Assembly (NCBI GenBank): GCA_001777915.1
Contig: MFFN01000004.1
Coordinates: 894,396-958,395 of the forward strand
Origin: Candidatus Edwardsbacteria bacterium RifOxyA12_full_54_48
GTDB lineage: Bacteria > Edwardsbacteria > AC1 > EtOH8
Reading direction: 5' to 3'
Length of the DNA stretch: 64,000 nucleotides
Under the pieces are notes generated by a model. That model had not been told where the DNA came from and ran no database searches. It was given only the letters and a program-made list of their open reading frames with translations. Both the position numbers and the translations under genes were made by a program. Each line of letters opens with the position of its first letter. The first letter of the stretch is position 1. Shown here piece after piece: positions 34,501-42,198 of the stretch.

Positions 34501-35358
34501 CTGCAACAGGTGAGGGGCAATGCCAAGGCCGCACTGGAATATCACACCAATGCCCTGGAAATAGCCTTGAAGATAGGCGACAGAAACAACGAACTGGAGA
34601 CCAAGCGCAACCTGGGGATCGATCTTTCCATGTTGGCTGATTACAGCAGGGCCCGGGCCGAATTTGAAAGCGGGCTCAAACTGGCACTGGAGATAGGCGA
34701 CCCCCGGATGGTGGCCTATCTCAGGGCCAATTATGGGCTGACCATGGTCAATCTTCGGGATCTGAACCAGGCCGAAAAGCTTCTATCGGAAGCGCTGGAT
34801 GATGCCAGGAAGGTGGGGGATCCAGAGGTCATCCTGTCGGTGGTCAGGGGTTTCATAGAGCTGAACCAGGCCAAGGGCGATTTCGGGGCCGGCCGGCAGG
34901 AAGTTGACCGGGCCCTAAGGATATCCGGCGATACCCATAACAAGAGAGAACGGGCCTATGCCCTAATGTACAGCGCCCTGCTGATGGTCCAGCAGAATGA
35001 ACACGAAGGGGCGGCTACCCCCATATCGGAATCGCTGACCCTGGCCCGGGAAATGAATGATGGTATCCTGTTGTGCAAGCTTTATCTGATCTCGGCCCGA
35101 AGATCGCTGGCCTGCGGATCGTTCAACGAAGCCCAGATGTTCATATCGGATGCCAGGGAGGAAGCGATTAAAAGCGGGGCCAGGGAGGAAATGGCAGAAA
35201 GTTGTGGCCTGATGGCCCGGCTAAAAAAAATGCAGGGCTTGGAAGATGAAGCCGAAACCGAATTGAACAGCCAAAGGAATGAGCTCAGCGACATTGCCCT
35301 GAGTATTCCGGAATATTTGAGAAAAGGTTATATGGAAGCCAGGATATCTTTCGATTAG
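31594..35358 (+). CDS. Class III adenylyl cyclase with AAA ATPase and TPR modules
   Basis: A 1254-residue soluble signalling protein. The cyclase domain (~residues 70-250) has metal-binding Asp81 (FGDLSGFT) and Asp125 (KFMGDALMVLFG). Lys121 and Thr191 (EYTVIGDGVNLAARL) sit at the purine-selecting positions, and Asn198 and Arg202 are the transition-state pair. All catalytic residues of a class IIIb adenylyl cyclase are therefore present. An AAA/STAND-type ATPase follows (~270-560) with GDPGVGKS and FEDLQWAD. The remainder (~650-1200) is TPR repeats (AEYHTNALEIA-like units such as ALEYHTNALEIALKIGDRN). The layout resembles cyclases regulated by ligand or protein binding to the TPR part. It makes cAMP for the four cNMP-binding domains encoded just upstream (inference). 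A strong terminator follows. Confidence 0.92.
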   Translation: MEQRELVKKILEKLDHITGRESSLLQGDLEQAVFAKLGQVEKIISSIQKYLPKRVIDKILLNPDGVKVEGERRQVTVLFGDLSGFTAMSETMDPEQVVEVVNQYFDTMVEIASRYGGHIDKFMGDALMVLFGAPVAHEDDPLRACMAAIEMLEAMDRFSAERKMDLAMSIGLNTGEVVALNVGSKERMEYTVIGDGVNLAARLEKVATARECVIGENTYRQVKGKIKLKKLKPVMVKGKSKPQNVYLIQGRMDEAGQASTLRAGSINLVGRMAEMDSIKQALAKAKDSRGQVVAITGDPGVGKSRIAKELELLARDQGFKFAKGKCHSYSNNVAYLPFIRQMHLVFNIEEKDSSERKLEKIQEILHMLDLGDFESFLGSLLGINYPEIEGLDPEKRKRKTFEGIQELYLRLSKKQPLVVAFEDLQWADTLSLELLEHLVDATAGQALLICADFRPELALPFIGKPYCLNITLKPLGKQEAWQMVSALAAVSDVEDQVLNKLLERTEGNPLFIEEVIRHLISRRLVRREGESLVPSKRFGKMTLPNTVASVVLGRIDKLGEELRRVLQYSAVIGKEFDRTVLAKLLKQPEEKIQSLLDSLEHFEGLLYSKLVDTRRVYEFHSTTTHEATYSTLLKQRRKELHGKVAMTLENEYRDNLFFHLEDLAHHYYNSSNQDKALSYLHRAGDKSRGLYANPEAIEFYEKGLTVLKALKENDDRLLEKAEILGAQGAIYRLIGEMSRALKNLNQAVKATAGGGNSAVSRKYTLEVGIIHDMLGQADRALVLWQKVQKAAQKDKDKEAQALSLQNQGLLCLRKGDPAKAVEDFQTALKVFEELKVKKHIARINSHLAQAQEVMGNLDKAIEHNGTALAISQEINYLEGIASYNNNLGINLLMTGSIEQAAVNFRTAYNLAGKIGDRRVEALAGFNLGNCQYIMGNYDSAHEYYQGALASAREIGDIAQQMNIDINLGCLQQVRGNAKAALEYHTNALEIALKIGDRNNELETKRNLGIDLSMLADYSRARAEFESGLKLALEIGDPRMVAYLRANYGLTMVNLRDLNQAEKLLSEALDDARKVGDPEVILSVVRGFIELNQAKGDFGAGRQEVDRALRISGDTHNKRERAYALMYSALLMVQQNEHEGAATPISESLTLAREMNDGILLCKLYLISARRSLACGSFNEAQMFISDAREEAIKSGAREEMAESCGLMARLKKMQGLEDEAETELNSQRNELSDIALSIPEYLRKGYMEARISFD

Positions 35359-35370
35359 TCAGATTATATC

Positions 35371-35409
35371 AATGAAAAAAGCGCCCCGGTTCGGGGCGCT
35401 TTTTTCATT
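35371..35409. terminator. Bidirectional Rho-independent terminator
   Basis: A near-perfect palindrome: an A-run, GCGCCCC, a short loop, GGGGCGC and a T-run. It separates the convergent cyclase gene (+) and the large secreted-protein gene (-) and can serve both. Confidence 0.92.
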
Positions 35410-35415
35410 GATCTG

Positions 35416-38400
35416 TTATCTCAACAGGGTGATCTTTTGGGTCAAGCAACCTTGGCCCGAAGTCAGGCGGTAGAAATATACGCCATTGGACAGGTTCCGT
35501 CCGTTGTCATCGGTGCCGGTCCAGTTGGCGGCATAGCTGCCGGGCTGTTTGACCTCGTCAAATAGGGTCTTCACCAGATGCCCGCAGATATCGTAAACCT
35601 TTAGCGCCATCCTCTCCTGCCGGCTGGTGCTGTAGCGGATCTGGCAGCTGTTGTTGAATGGGTTGGGCATGGCCCTTAAGCTGTATGAATAGATATCGGC
35701 TGCCTCCGGGATGTTCACCAGCACCGGTCCGTACCATTCGGTGGCGCCAAGATTGTCCAGGGCTCCCAGGCGATACAGGTAATCTTGTCCCGGCAGGGCC
35801 GAATTATCCTGGTAGCTGTAATCCGAACCAGAGCCTGTCCCTTTCAGCTCAGCCAGGCGGGTATATATTTTTCCGTCGTCTGAGGATCGTTCCACCAGCC
35901 ACAGATTGTGCTCCTCCTCCAGACCGCTCCGCCAGGCCAGGTTTACACTTCCCTGTTCGAAAGCCGCAGCAAACATAGATAACTCCACCGCCATGGGAGT
36001 GGCAATGGCTCGGGGAGATACCCCGGCAGCCAGGCTGTTGAATTGGTAGTAAGAGCCGTACTTGGCCGGCACCTTGGCGCCCTTGGTGGTGATGGAATTT
36101 GTAGTTGGGAAGGCGTTCCATGGATTGTCGCTGGTTTCATATTGGGAAACCGCCAAAAACTTAAATACATTGCCCACGGTGTATTTTAAATAACTAAAGG
36201 GCACCCGCATTTCAGCGTAGGTGTACTTATTGATGCTGTCCAGATAGGGCCTATTGGCTGCAAGATAGGCTGCTATGGTAACTGAATCAACCCAGGCTGA
36301 ACCGTTCCATTTCTTTAAAGAAATGGAGTCGGCATTTTCAAAAACCAGGCAGAAATCTGGCCGGAAATTGACATCGAATCCGGCGGATCCGGTGCCGTTG
36401 TATTTGAAAGTTGAGTCGGCCCCTCCGGTGCGGGTGTCAAAATAAAATAGCAAATCACCGGCTGTGCGCCAGTCATTGCGGCCGTAACCCAAGTATAGAT
36501 TGGATGCATCCCACGTGGTAAATAGTGTGTCCCTTGAACCCACTGCTCCAATCCGTGTGCCGATCCGTTCGCTTTTGCAGAAATCATTTACGGCGCCGAA
36601 TGTAACATAACCCAATCTTATCGTATGGGGAGTTACAGTATCTCCTGAAGCCACTATGCGGGGTTCGTTGCCCAAAGTTCCCCACCGAGTGGGAGAACTT
36701 TCATCTCCGGCTTTTAAGGCAAATATCAAGGTATCTCCCGGAGCAAAGCCGTAAACAGTTTTCTTCTCAAGCACACCAGCATTTGCTGGCGCCCAAGTCT
36801 GGTAATATGTAGAACCAGTGTCGATAAAATCGGTTTCGGAACTTATCTTGCCCAAGTCGGAAACAGCGGAATTGTACTTGGAATATTTCAGCCAGTATTT
36901 ACTGGCTTTCTCTGTCAAAGCATCATCGCTGACAGCGGTCCACGAAAGTTCTACGGTGCCCTCAATGGTGCCGGTGTATACCGAATCCACCAGGTCAACG
37001 ATCGGTTCCGGTTCAACGTTGAACCCCTGGTAGGCTAATATCCGGCGGGTCAGTTCGGAAGCGGTGCTGGGATGAATGCCGTTGCTCAACGACCCGATGG
37101 AGAAGGTCAAATAGACGTTATTGTGGTTGGAAGCTTTCTCTCCCTTGTAGTAGCTTCCATAGGTGGTGGCCCGGCCGTAGGTGATCTTGCCGGGACCTTC
37201 GCTCTCCATCAGCAACTGGCTCCCGGTCAACTTCGGTGAGATGATATCCACCGAATTATCAGGCCCCTGCTGGAAAGGATAGTCGAAATACATGCCCTCG
37301 GTGAATGTGCCGGCAATGCCGTTTATCTTCTGAATGTTGCCTGTTTCCGATGCATTGCCGGGGCCCTTGTATTCGGAGCCGAAATATGAGAATAAGGTTG
37401 TGGTATTATACATCTCACCGAAATCGTTACCGGCCACCAGCAGGCAACTCAAACTATCGGTGGCAAAATTTTCCAGAGAGTCTTGTTGTTCTTCCTGTAT
37501 AACGCCGGCAGTGCTGCCGTCCTCGGCATAGCCCAGGTCCAGCAGGCAGAGGTTATAAGCGTCGCTGCTGTTCAGTTTTCCCTGCTTGCGCCAGGCATAT
37601 TCCAGAATATCGGTGTCGGTGATCTGAACGAACAACTGGTTGGGTATGTTGCGTTCATTAAATGCCCGGACATAGGCCGAATCGAGCGGGATATAGATGG
37701 AATCGGGTTCGGCGATGGGGTCCTCGTTCCAGCCGGTAGTGGATGGGTCATCGTAATTCTTTTTGGGGTGATACCAGATGCTCCGGCCTGCCGCCTTGTC
37801 GGCGCTGATGTTGTAGTTGATGTCCACCGCATCCAGGGTGTCATCCTTCTGCGAGTTGAGCAGGAAGTACTGACCGAAATCGTCGCCCCGGCCGTTGGTC
37901 CGGCTGGAATCCAGCCAGGCCACCGAGAACCAGTCCCCGAAGCGGCAGACGTCCGGGGCTCTCTGACCGTAATACCAGTTGTCGTTTACCACTTTGACGG
38001 TGGAGCCCAAGCGGGCATACTGGTCGAAATACCTGGCCCGTATCTGGTAGCCGTAAGTGCTGCTGGAGGAATCTGCCCAGCTGGTCCAGAACGAGGCATT
38101 GTCGGTGCCCATGGTCACGGACGGTATGCGGCAGGCCACCGGGGCGGTGGAAAGGTTGATCTTGCCGTTCGAGCCCAGAGACTTGGCGTCGGGATAAAAG
38201 CGCTGGGCATATATGTCACCGTAGAAATGGTTCTGGAAGCTCAGCCAGACTATGGTGAAATAGCCTGTGTCAGAGGCAGCGATGGATGGAGTGAAATGCG
38301 GTCTCTCGACATCGCTATTGACCTGCTTGCTGGCGGTGAGGGGGGTAAGATCGGGCTTGAAATAACGGAAATAGATATCGGCCCGGGCTAGGCCGTCCCG

Positions 38401-39075
38401 GTTGTCCTGCCAGGTCACGGCAATGCCCTCGTCAGTGAAACTGACCGCTGGCAAAACGTGGCTAACCTTGAGGCCGTCCTCGTTGAGTTTGATGTCGGGC
38501 GACTGCGGCTCGAACTTGTAGTTGAACAACCTGCCCCAAATGTCGATCTGCCCGTCCCGGTCATCCTGCCAGACCACAATAAAGTCCTGGGTTCTTCTGT
38601 TGACCGCGATCTTGGGGTATTTGGCGTTGCCCTTGTTGGACGCCTCCAATACCGGAATCTCGTCGGTCATCGGGTGACCGGTCTTGTCCAGCTTACGACC
38701 ATACAACTGACACAATTCCCCGGATTTCATTATAGAGTCCTGCCAGACCACGAAGAAAAAATCCGCCTCAGTACCAGCCACATCGGGCTGCTCCTGGGTA
38801 TGCTCGTCCACCCGGATCCGGTTGACCAGAAAGGAGCCTGTAGCCGCTGCCGGTTTCCGCTCCCAGATCCGGCCGTAGATGTTGAAATTTCCGTCTCGGC
38901 TGTCGGCCCATACATAGCGGGAGCCGTAATTCTCGTCCATCACAGCGGCCGGGGCCCGCTGTGTAGCTTCCCCGGCATCGTTGTCCCACAGGAATATTTT
39001 GCAGGTATCTTTGGCGGCATGAGCCGTACATGCAACGGTAACGCCAAATAAAACAATCAACGCTAATTTTTTCAC
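35416..39075 (-). CDS. Large secreted protein: beta-propeller-like repeats, Fn3-like region, type IX secretion C-terminal domain
   Basis: A 1219-residue exported protein. Residues 1-20 are a signal peptide ending in AHA. Residues ~45-420 hold about seven repeats built on the pattern VVWQDDRDGQIDIWGRLF (hydrophobic-W-x-D ... D-I-Y-x-R-x-F), suggesting one seven-bladed propeller. A middle region follows, then an Fn3-like segment (TVELSWTAVSDD, ~690-790) and a carbohydrate-binding-like segment (~800-1030). The last ~85 residues (AMPNPFNNSCQIRY ... DICGHLVKTLF ... GVYFYRLTSG) match the FlgD-like/type IX sorting domain. Function is unknown; adhesion or polymer binding is inferred. It overlaps the upstream small gene by 4 bp and probably shares its sigma-54 promoter. 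Confidence 0.85.
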   Translation of the reverse strand: MKKLALIVLFGVTVACTAHAAKDTCKIFLWDNDAGEATQRAPAAVMDENYGSRYVWADSRDGNFNIYGRIWERKPAAATGSFLVNRIRVDEHTQEQPDVAGTEADFFFVVWQDSIMKSGELCQLYGRKLDKTGHPMTDEIPVLEASNKGNAKYPKIAVNRRTQDFIVVWQDDRDGQIDIWGRLFNYKFEPQSPDIKLNEDGLKVSHVLPAVSFTDEGIAVTWQDNRDGLARADIYFRYFKPDLTPLTASKQVNSDVERPHFTPSIAASDTGYFTIVWLSFQNHFYGDIYAQRFYPDAKSLGSNGKINLSTAPVACRIPSVTMGTDNASFWTSWADSSSSTYGYQIRARYFDQYARLGSTVKVVNDNWYYGQRAPDVCRFGDWFSVAWLDSSRTNGRGDDFGQYFLLNSQKDDTLDAVDINYNISADKAAGRSIWYHPKKNYDDPSTTGWNEDPIAEPDSIYIPLDSAYVRAFNERNIPNQLFVQITDTDILEYAWRKQGKLNSSDAYNLCLLDLGYAEDGSTAGVIQEEQQDSLENFATDSLSCLLVAGNDFGEMYNTTTLFSYFGSEYKGPGNASETGNIQKINGIAGTFTEGMYFDYPFQQGPDNSVDIISPKLTGSQLLMESEGPGKITYGRATTYGSYYKGEKASNHNNVYLTFSIGSLSNGIHPSTASELTRRILAYQGFNVEPEPIVDLVDSVYTGTIEGTVELSWTAVSDDALTEKASKYWLKYSKYNSAVSDLGKISSETDFIDTGSTYYQTWAPANAGVLEKKTVYGFAPGDTLIFALKAGDESSPTRWGTLGNEPRIVASGDTVTPHTIRLGYVTFGAVNDFCKSERIGTRIGAVGSRDTLFTTWDASNLYLGYGRNDWRTAGDLLFYFDTRTGGADSTFKYNGTGSAGFDVNFRPDFCLVFENADSISLKKWNGSAWVDSVTIAAYLAANRPYLDSINKYTYAEMRVPFSYLKYTVGNVFKFLAVSQYETSDNPWNAFPTTNSITTKGAKVPAKYGSYYQFNSLAAGVSPRAIATPMAVELSMFAAAFEQGSVNLAWRSGLEEEHNLWLVERSSDDGKIYTRLAELKGTGSGSDYSYQDNSALPGQDYLYRLGALDNLGATEWYGPVLVNIPEAADIYSYSLRAMPNPFNNSCQIRYSTSRQERMALKVYDICGHLVKTLFDEVKQPGSYAANWTGTDDNGRNLSNGVYFYRLTSGQGCLTQKITLLR

Positions 39076-39443
39076 TTCTTCTCTCCTTTTCCGGAATTGC
39101 TTTTTATTCTTATGGATTCCACGGCCACCATCAGCAATCTCAATCTGGCGGATTTATCGGTCATGCCGCTTTTTAATTTTTCAAATATAGGCGCTTTTTC
39201 TGAGGACAGATGGTAATTCTCCTGATTGTTTTCATTTGAATAGAGCACACCCTGCATCAAAAGGTCATCGATAGCCGTCTTGATTGCTTCCTGGGGGCGT
39301 CCGGTCAGCTTGGTCAGGCTGCAGACCGATTCCTGAGCCATGGGCTGCCGGCTGTAGTGAATAAGGATATTCCATTTTTCAAAACAATCAACGGTATCCT
39401 TAATGAAAACGCTAAGCTCCGGGAAGTCCTTTGAGTTATACAT
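39072..39443 (-). CDS. Small protein with winged-helix-like features, first gene of a sigma-54 operon
   Basis: The 123-residue protein starts at ATG 39443, which has AAAGGA six bases upstream; a longer frame to 39488 would run across the predicted promoter. I do not assign a family. Residues ~25-85 (MAQESVCSLTKLTGRPQEAIKTAIDDLLMQGVLY) look like a winged-helix DNA- or protein-binding unit. The C-terminal ~40 residues are basic. Its stop overlaps the start of the 1219-residue secreted protein gene, so it may regulate that gene (inference). Confidence 0.7.
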   Translation of the reverse strand: MYNSKDFPELSVFIKDTVDCFEKWNILIHYSRQPMAQESVCSLTKLTGRPQEAIKTAIDDLLMQGVLYSNENNQENYHLSSEKAPIFEKLKSGMTDKSARLRLLMVAVESIRIKSNSGKGEKK

Positions 39444-39483
39444 GTAAATCCTTTGTGTTATTATTTTTAACACTAGAATTACA

Positions 39484-39500
39484 TGCAACTATTATGCCAA
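39484..39500 (-). promoter_or_regulatory. Sigma-54 (-24/-12) promoter
   Basis: On the - strand the 17 bases read TTGGCATAATAGTTGCA, matching the sigma-54 consensus TTGGCACRNNNNTTGCW at all fixed positions except one (T for C at position 7). Spacing of the GG and GC elements is exact. The start site would be near 39473, giving a ~30 base leader with a ribosome binding site before ATG 39443. The gene just upstream encodes a sigma-54 activator. Confidence 0.85.
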
Positions 39501-39603
39501 CAGAAATTAAACGCTAACTCTTTAATATATAAAAGGTTAAATAATGACGTGGGCTATGATTGTTATACTATTACATAAGCCAATAATAATATAATAGTAT
39601 AAA

Positions 39604-41106
39604 TTATGGTTTGGTTATATTAAGTTCTTTTATAAGCCGGGATAAATAAGTGGGTTGTATTTTTATGGCGGAAGCAGCTTTGCGTTGATTCCATTTGTTT
39701 GCATTCAAGACTTTTATCAGGTATTCTTTTTTGAAAATTTTCTGCGCCTCGTCCCAGGGAATGTTAGAAGACAGCGCCATATCCTTTTTGCCGCCAATGT
39801 TGATATCCTGCAACATAATATTATTGATCACTTTTCCCGAAGATATCACCACTGCCCGCTCAACGACATTCTGAAGCTCCCTGATATTTCCCGGCCAGCT
39901 GTATTCCAGCATGGAATTGATCACCGCGGCCGAAAATCCCATGATATTCTTTTTGGTCTCCCGGCAGAAATATTTCAAAAAATGCTCGGCCAGGACCGGT
40001 ATGTCCTCCCGGCGCTGCCTTAGCGGTGGTAAAAATATCTGGAACACATTCAGGCGGTAATACAGATCCTCCCGAAACTGGTTTTCCCTGACCAATTGTA
40101 TCAGATCGTGATTGGTGGCGCCGACTATCCTGACATCGACCTTTATGGTTTCACTGCCGCCCAGCCGTTCAAATTCGCGCTCCTGCAATACCCTCAGGAT
40201 CTTGGCCTGGACCGCCAAAGGAAGGTCACCCACCTCATCCAGAAAGATGGTCCCCTGGTGGGCCAGCTCAAACCGGCCCCGCCTTAAGTTGATGGCCCCG
40301 GTGAAGGAGCCTTTCTCATGCCCGAACAGCTCTGACTCCAGCAGTTCCAGGGGTATGGCGGCGCAGTTTACGGCGATGAACGCCCTGTCGCGCCTGGGGC
40401 TTTGGTTGTGGATGTACCTGGCCAGAAGCTCTTTTCCGGTGCCGTTCTCACCCTGCAGTAAAACCGTGGTATTGCTCAAGGCCACCTTCTGAGCCAACCC
40501 TAAAACCTCCTGGATGGAAGGGCTTTCTCCGATAATGGTGTAGCGGCTGGCGATGTCATCCCTAAGCTGAAGGTTCTCGGTCTGCAGTTTGTGGTATTTG
40601 TCGGCATTCTCCAGGACCCGGGCCGCCATTTCGGCCACTTTCAGAAGCAGGTCCTGGTCCCGTTCGTCAAAGGACTGGCTTTCCTGCTTGTTCAAGACCT
40701 CGATGACCCCGACCGTCTTGTCGTCCAGCACCAGAGGAACGCACAACAGCGAGCGGGTGATGAATTTGGTCTTTTCGTCAATGCCCTTGTACCAGCGGTT
40801 GTCCTTATCCGCCTGATTGACTATCTGGGGTTTCTTCTCCCGGGCCACCCAGCCGGCTATGCCCTGGCCCATCGGAACCGAAAGCTTCTTTAATTCCTCG
40901 GAAACCTGCCCGGTGGCATGGGCGAAATGAAGTCTCTGGGTGTTCTCATCCAGCAGCAGCAAAGAGCTGGCCTCAGCCATGGTCAGCGTCTTGGCTGCCT
41001 CAATGATCATATCCAACAGCTGGGTCTGGTCCAGGGTCGATGACAAGGCCTTGCTCAGTGAGTATAGAAATTCAAAATCGTTGTTTGAATCTGGATTCTG
41101 TTTCAT
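39604..41106 (-). CDS. Sigma-54-dependent transcriptional activator with N-terminal GAF domain
   Basis: The 500-residue protein from ATG 41106 (AAGGAG upstream; a longer frame to 41160 lacks one) has an NtrC/NifA-type layout. A GAF domain covers ~residues 15-170 (MAEASSLLLLDENTQRLHFAHATG, VPMGQGIAGWVA). The AAA+ domain (~190-430) has LLQGENGTGKELLARYIH, GSFTGA as the sigma-54 contact loop (the usual form is GAFTGA) and FLDEVGDLP. A Fis-type HTH is at the C-terminus (QRKAASAIKIQPTYLSRLIKEL). GAF suggests that a small ligand controls it. The likely target is the -24/-12 promoter at 39484-39500 downstream. Confidence 0.93.
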   Translation of the reverse strand: MKQNPDSNNDFEFLYSLSKALSSTLDQTQLLDMIIEAAKTLTMAEASSLLLLDENTQRLHFAHATGQVSEELKKLSVPMGQGIAGWVAREKKPQIVNQADKDNRWYKGIDEKTKFITRSLLCVPLVLDDKTVGVIEVLNKQESQSFDERDQDLLLKVAEMAARVLENADKYHKLQTENLQLRDDIASRYTIIGESPSIQEVLGLAQKVALSNTTVLLQGENGTGKELLARYIHNQSPRRDRAFIAVNCAAIPLELLESELFGHEKGSFTGAINLRRGRFELAHQGTIFLDEVGDLPLAVQAKILRVLQEREFERLGGSETIKVDVRIVGATNHDLIQLVRENQFREDLYYRLNVFQIFLPPLRQRREDIPVLAEHFLKYFCRETKKNIMGFSAAVINSMLEYSWPGNIRELQNVVERAVVISSGKVINNIMLQDINIGGKKDMALSSNIPWDEAQKIFKKEYLIKVLNANKWNQRKAASAIKIQPTYLSRLIKELNITKP

Positions 41107-41175
41107 AAGATCACTCCTTAAGGTAATGAAAAACCAGAGATGAACAATTTTATAATACAACCCTTATACAATTAA

Positions 41176-41204
41176 ATAATATCAATGTAAACAAGTCAAG
41201 TCAA
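41176..41204 (-). promoter_or_regulatory. Sigma-70 type promoter of the sigma-54 activator gene
   Basis: On the - strand TTGACT (41204-41199) and TATTAT (41181-41176) are 17 bases apart, with the start codon ~70 bases downstream. A direct repeat of TTGACT-like sequence overlaps the -35. Confidence 0.65.
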
Positions 41205-41243
41205 GTAAAAAATATAATTAAAATAATGTATAGAATAAACCCG

Positions 41244-41272
41244 TTGACAGCACGAAATTACAGTGTTATCAT
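41244..41272 (+). promoter_or_regulatory. Sigma-70 type promoter
   Basis: TTGACA (41244-41249) and TATCAT (41267-41272) with a 17-base spacer, 27 bases ahead of the ATG at 41299. Confidence 0.75.
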
Positions 41273-41298
41273 TGCAATTGAATCGTTAGGGAGGAACT

Positions 41299-42144
41299 AT
41301 GTTCAAAAATATTTCCAAGATCATTTTAACAGCAATACTGGCGGCGGCCCCGCTGGCAGCCCGGGAAAATAAAACGATCAAGGGGAAAGATTATTCCGGA
41401 GAATCCCGCCAAACCAGCGTATTCGGCGATCAGGCAATGCTGAAGGGACTCTTTTCCTATGGTGCGGCAGTCTACCAATTCCAGCTTCCGGCCGCCACCG
41501 ACCGGATAAAGGCCGGATTAAGCTTCAAAAACATAAAAAACAAATGGCTAAAGATATACGTCTATAATTATGGAACCGCCTACGATGATCTTTCCATCCG
41601 CAACAAAAGGCTGAGTCCCAACTGGAGGCTGTGGGAAGCGACCAACAGCGATGGCTTATGGGAATCCCGCAGTCCCAAGTATCTTTACACCACTTCATAT
41701 GACGGCCGGATAGATTACCTGGGACCGCAGAATATATTCAAGATCCTGCTTTATGCCGACGGGGGCATACCCTTCATCAGCGACGGAAGATTCATTATCG
41801 AGCAAATAATATTGGAGTATAGCACCAGCGAAAGCCTGCTTCCGGATATCATTACTTCGAAGGACGTTTGGATCGAGGGAAATTTTATGCTGGTCAGGGG
41901 AGTGGGGCGGACCAAAAACAGGATAGACGCGCCGGGTTACGAGGCCCTGCCGAAGCTTACCGCCCTGAGGCTGGCCAAGGTGGATGCCTATAAGAAGCTG
42001 GCGCTGGCCCTGAAAAAGATACCCCTGTCCGGCGGAACCGCGGCCATTCCCGGCAGCCAGGTGCGATCCACTCGTTACATCAGCGACACCGAGGTGGAGA
42101 TCATTCTGGAGGTGCCGCTGGCCAGTCTGCATGAGAAGAAGTAA
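41299..42144 (+). CDS. Secreted protein with LPP20-like C-terminal domain
   Basis: The 281-residue protein has a signal peptide (residues 1-21, cut after PLAA-like sequence) and is probably periplasmic or outer-membrane associated. Residues ~30-185 (YQFQLPAATDRIKAGLSFKN, IKNKWLKIYVYNYG) look like a beta-sandwich I cannot name. From ~190 the pattern GVGRTKNRIDAPGY, LTALRLAKVDAYKKLALALKKI and YISDTEVEIILEVPLASL resembles the LPP20/FlgP-type domain of outer-membrane lipoproteins, though no lipobox is seen. A strong promoter and GGGAGGA lie upstream. Its role is unknown. Confidence 0.65.
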   Translation: MFKNISKIILTAILAAAPLAARENKTIKGKDYSGESRQTSVFGDQAMLKGLFSYGAAVYQFQLPAATDRIKAGLSFKNIKNKWLKIYVYNYGTAYDDLSIRNKRLSPNWRLWEATNSDGLWESRSPKYLYTTSYDGRIDYLGPQNIFKILLYADGGIPFISDGRFIIEQIILEYSTSESLLPDIITSKDVWIEGNFMLVRGVGRTKNRIDAPGYEALPKLTALRLAKVDAYKKLALALKKIPLSGGTAAIPGSQVRSTRYISDTEVEIILEVPLASLHEKK

Positions 42145-42198
42145 ATACTGCAAAAACACCCCGACCAGAAGACACCATACCTACAGGAATATTTTTTA

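Noticed and set aside
35416-39075. The large secreted protein as a glycoside hydrolase
   Set aside because: Carbohydrate-binding-like and propeller-like parts are visible, but no catalytic domain or acidic pair could be identified.
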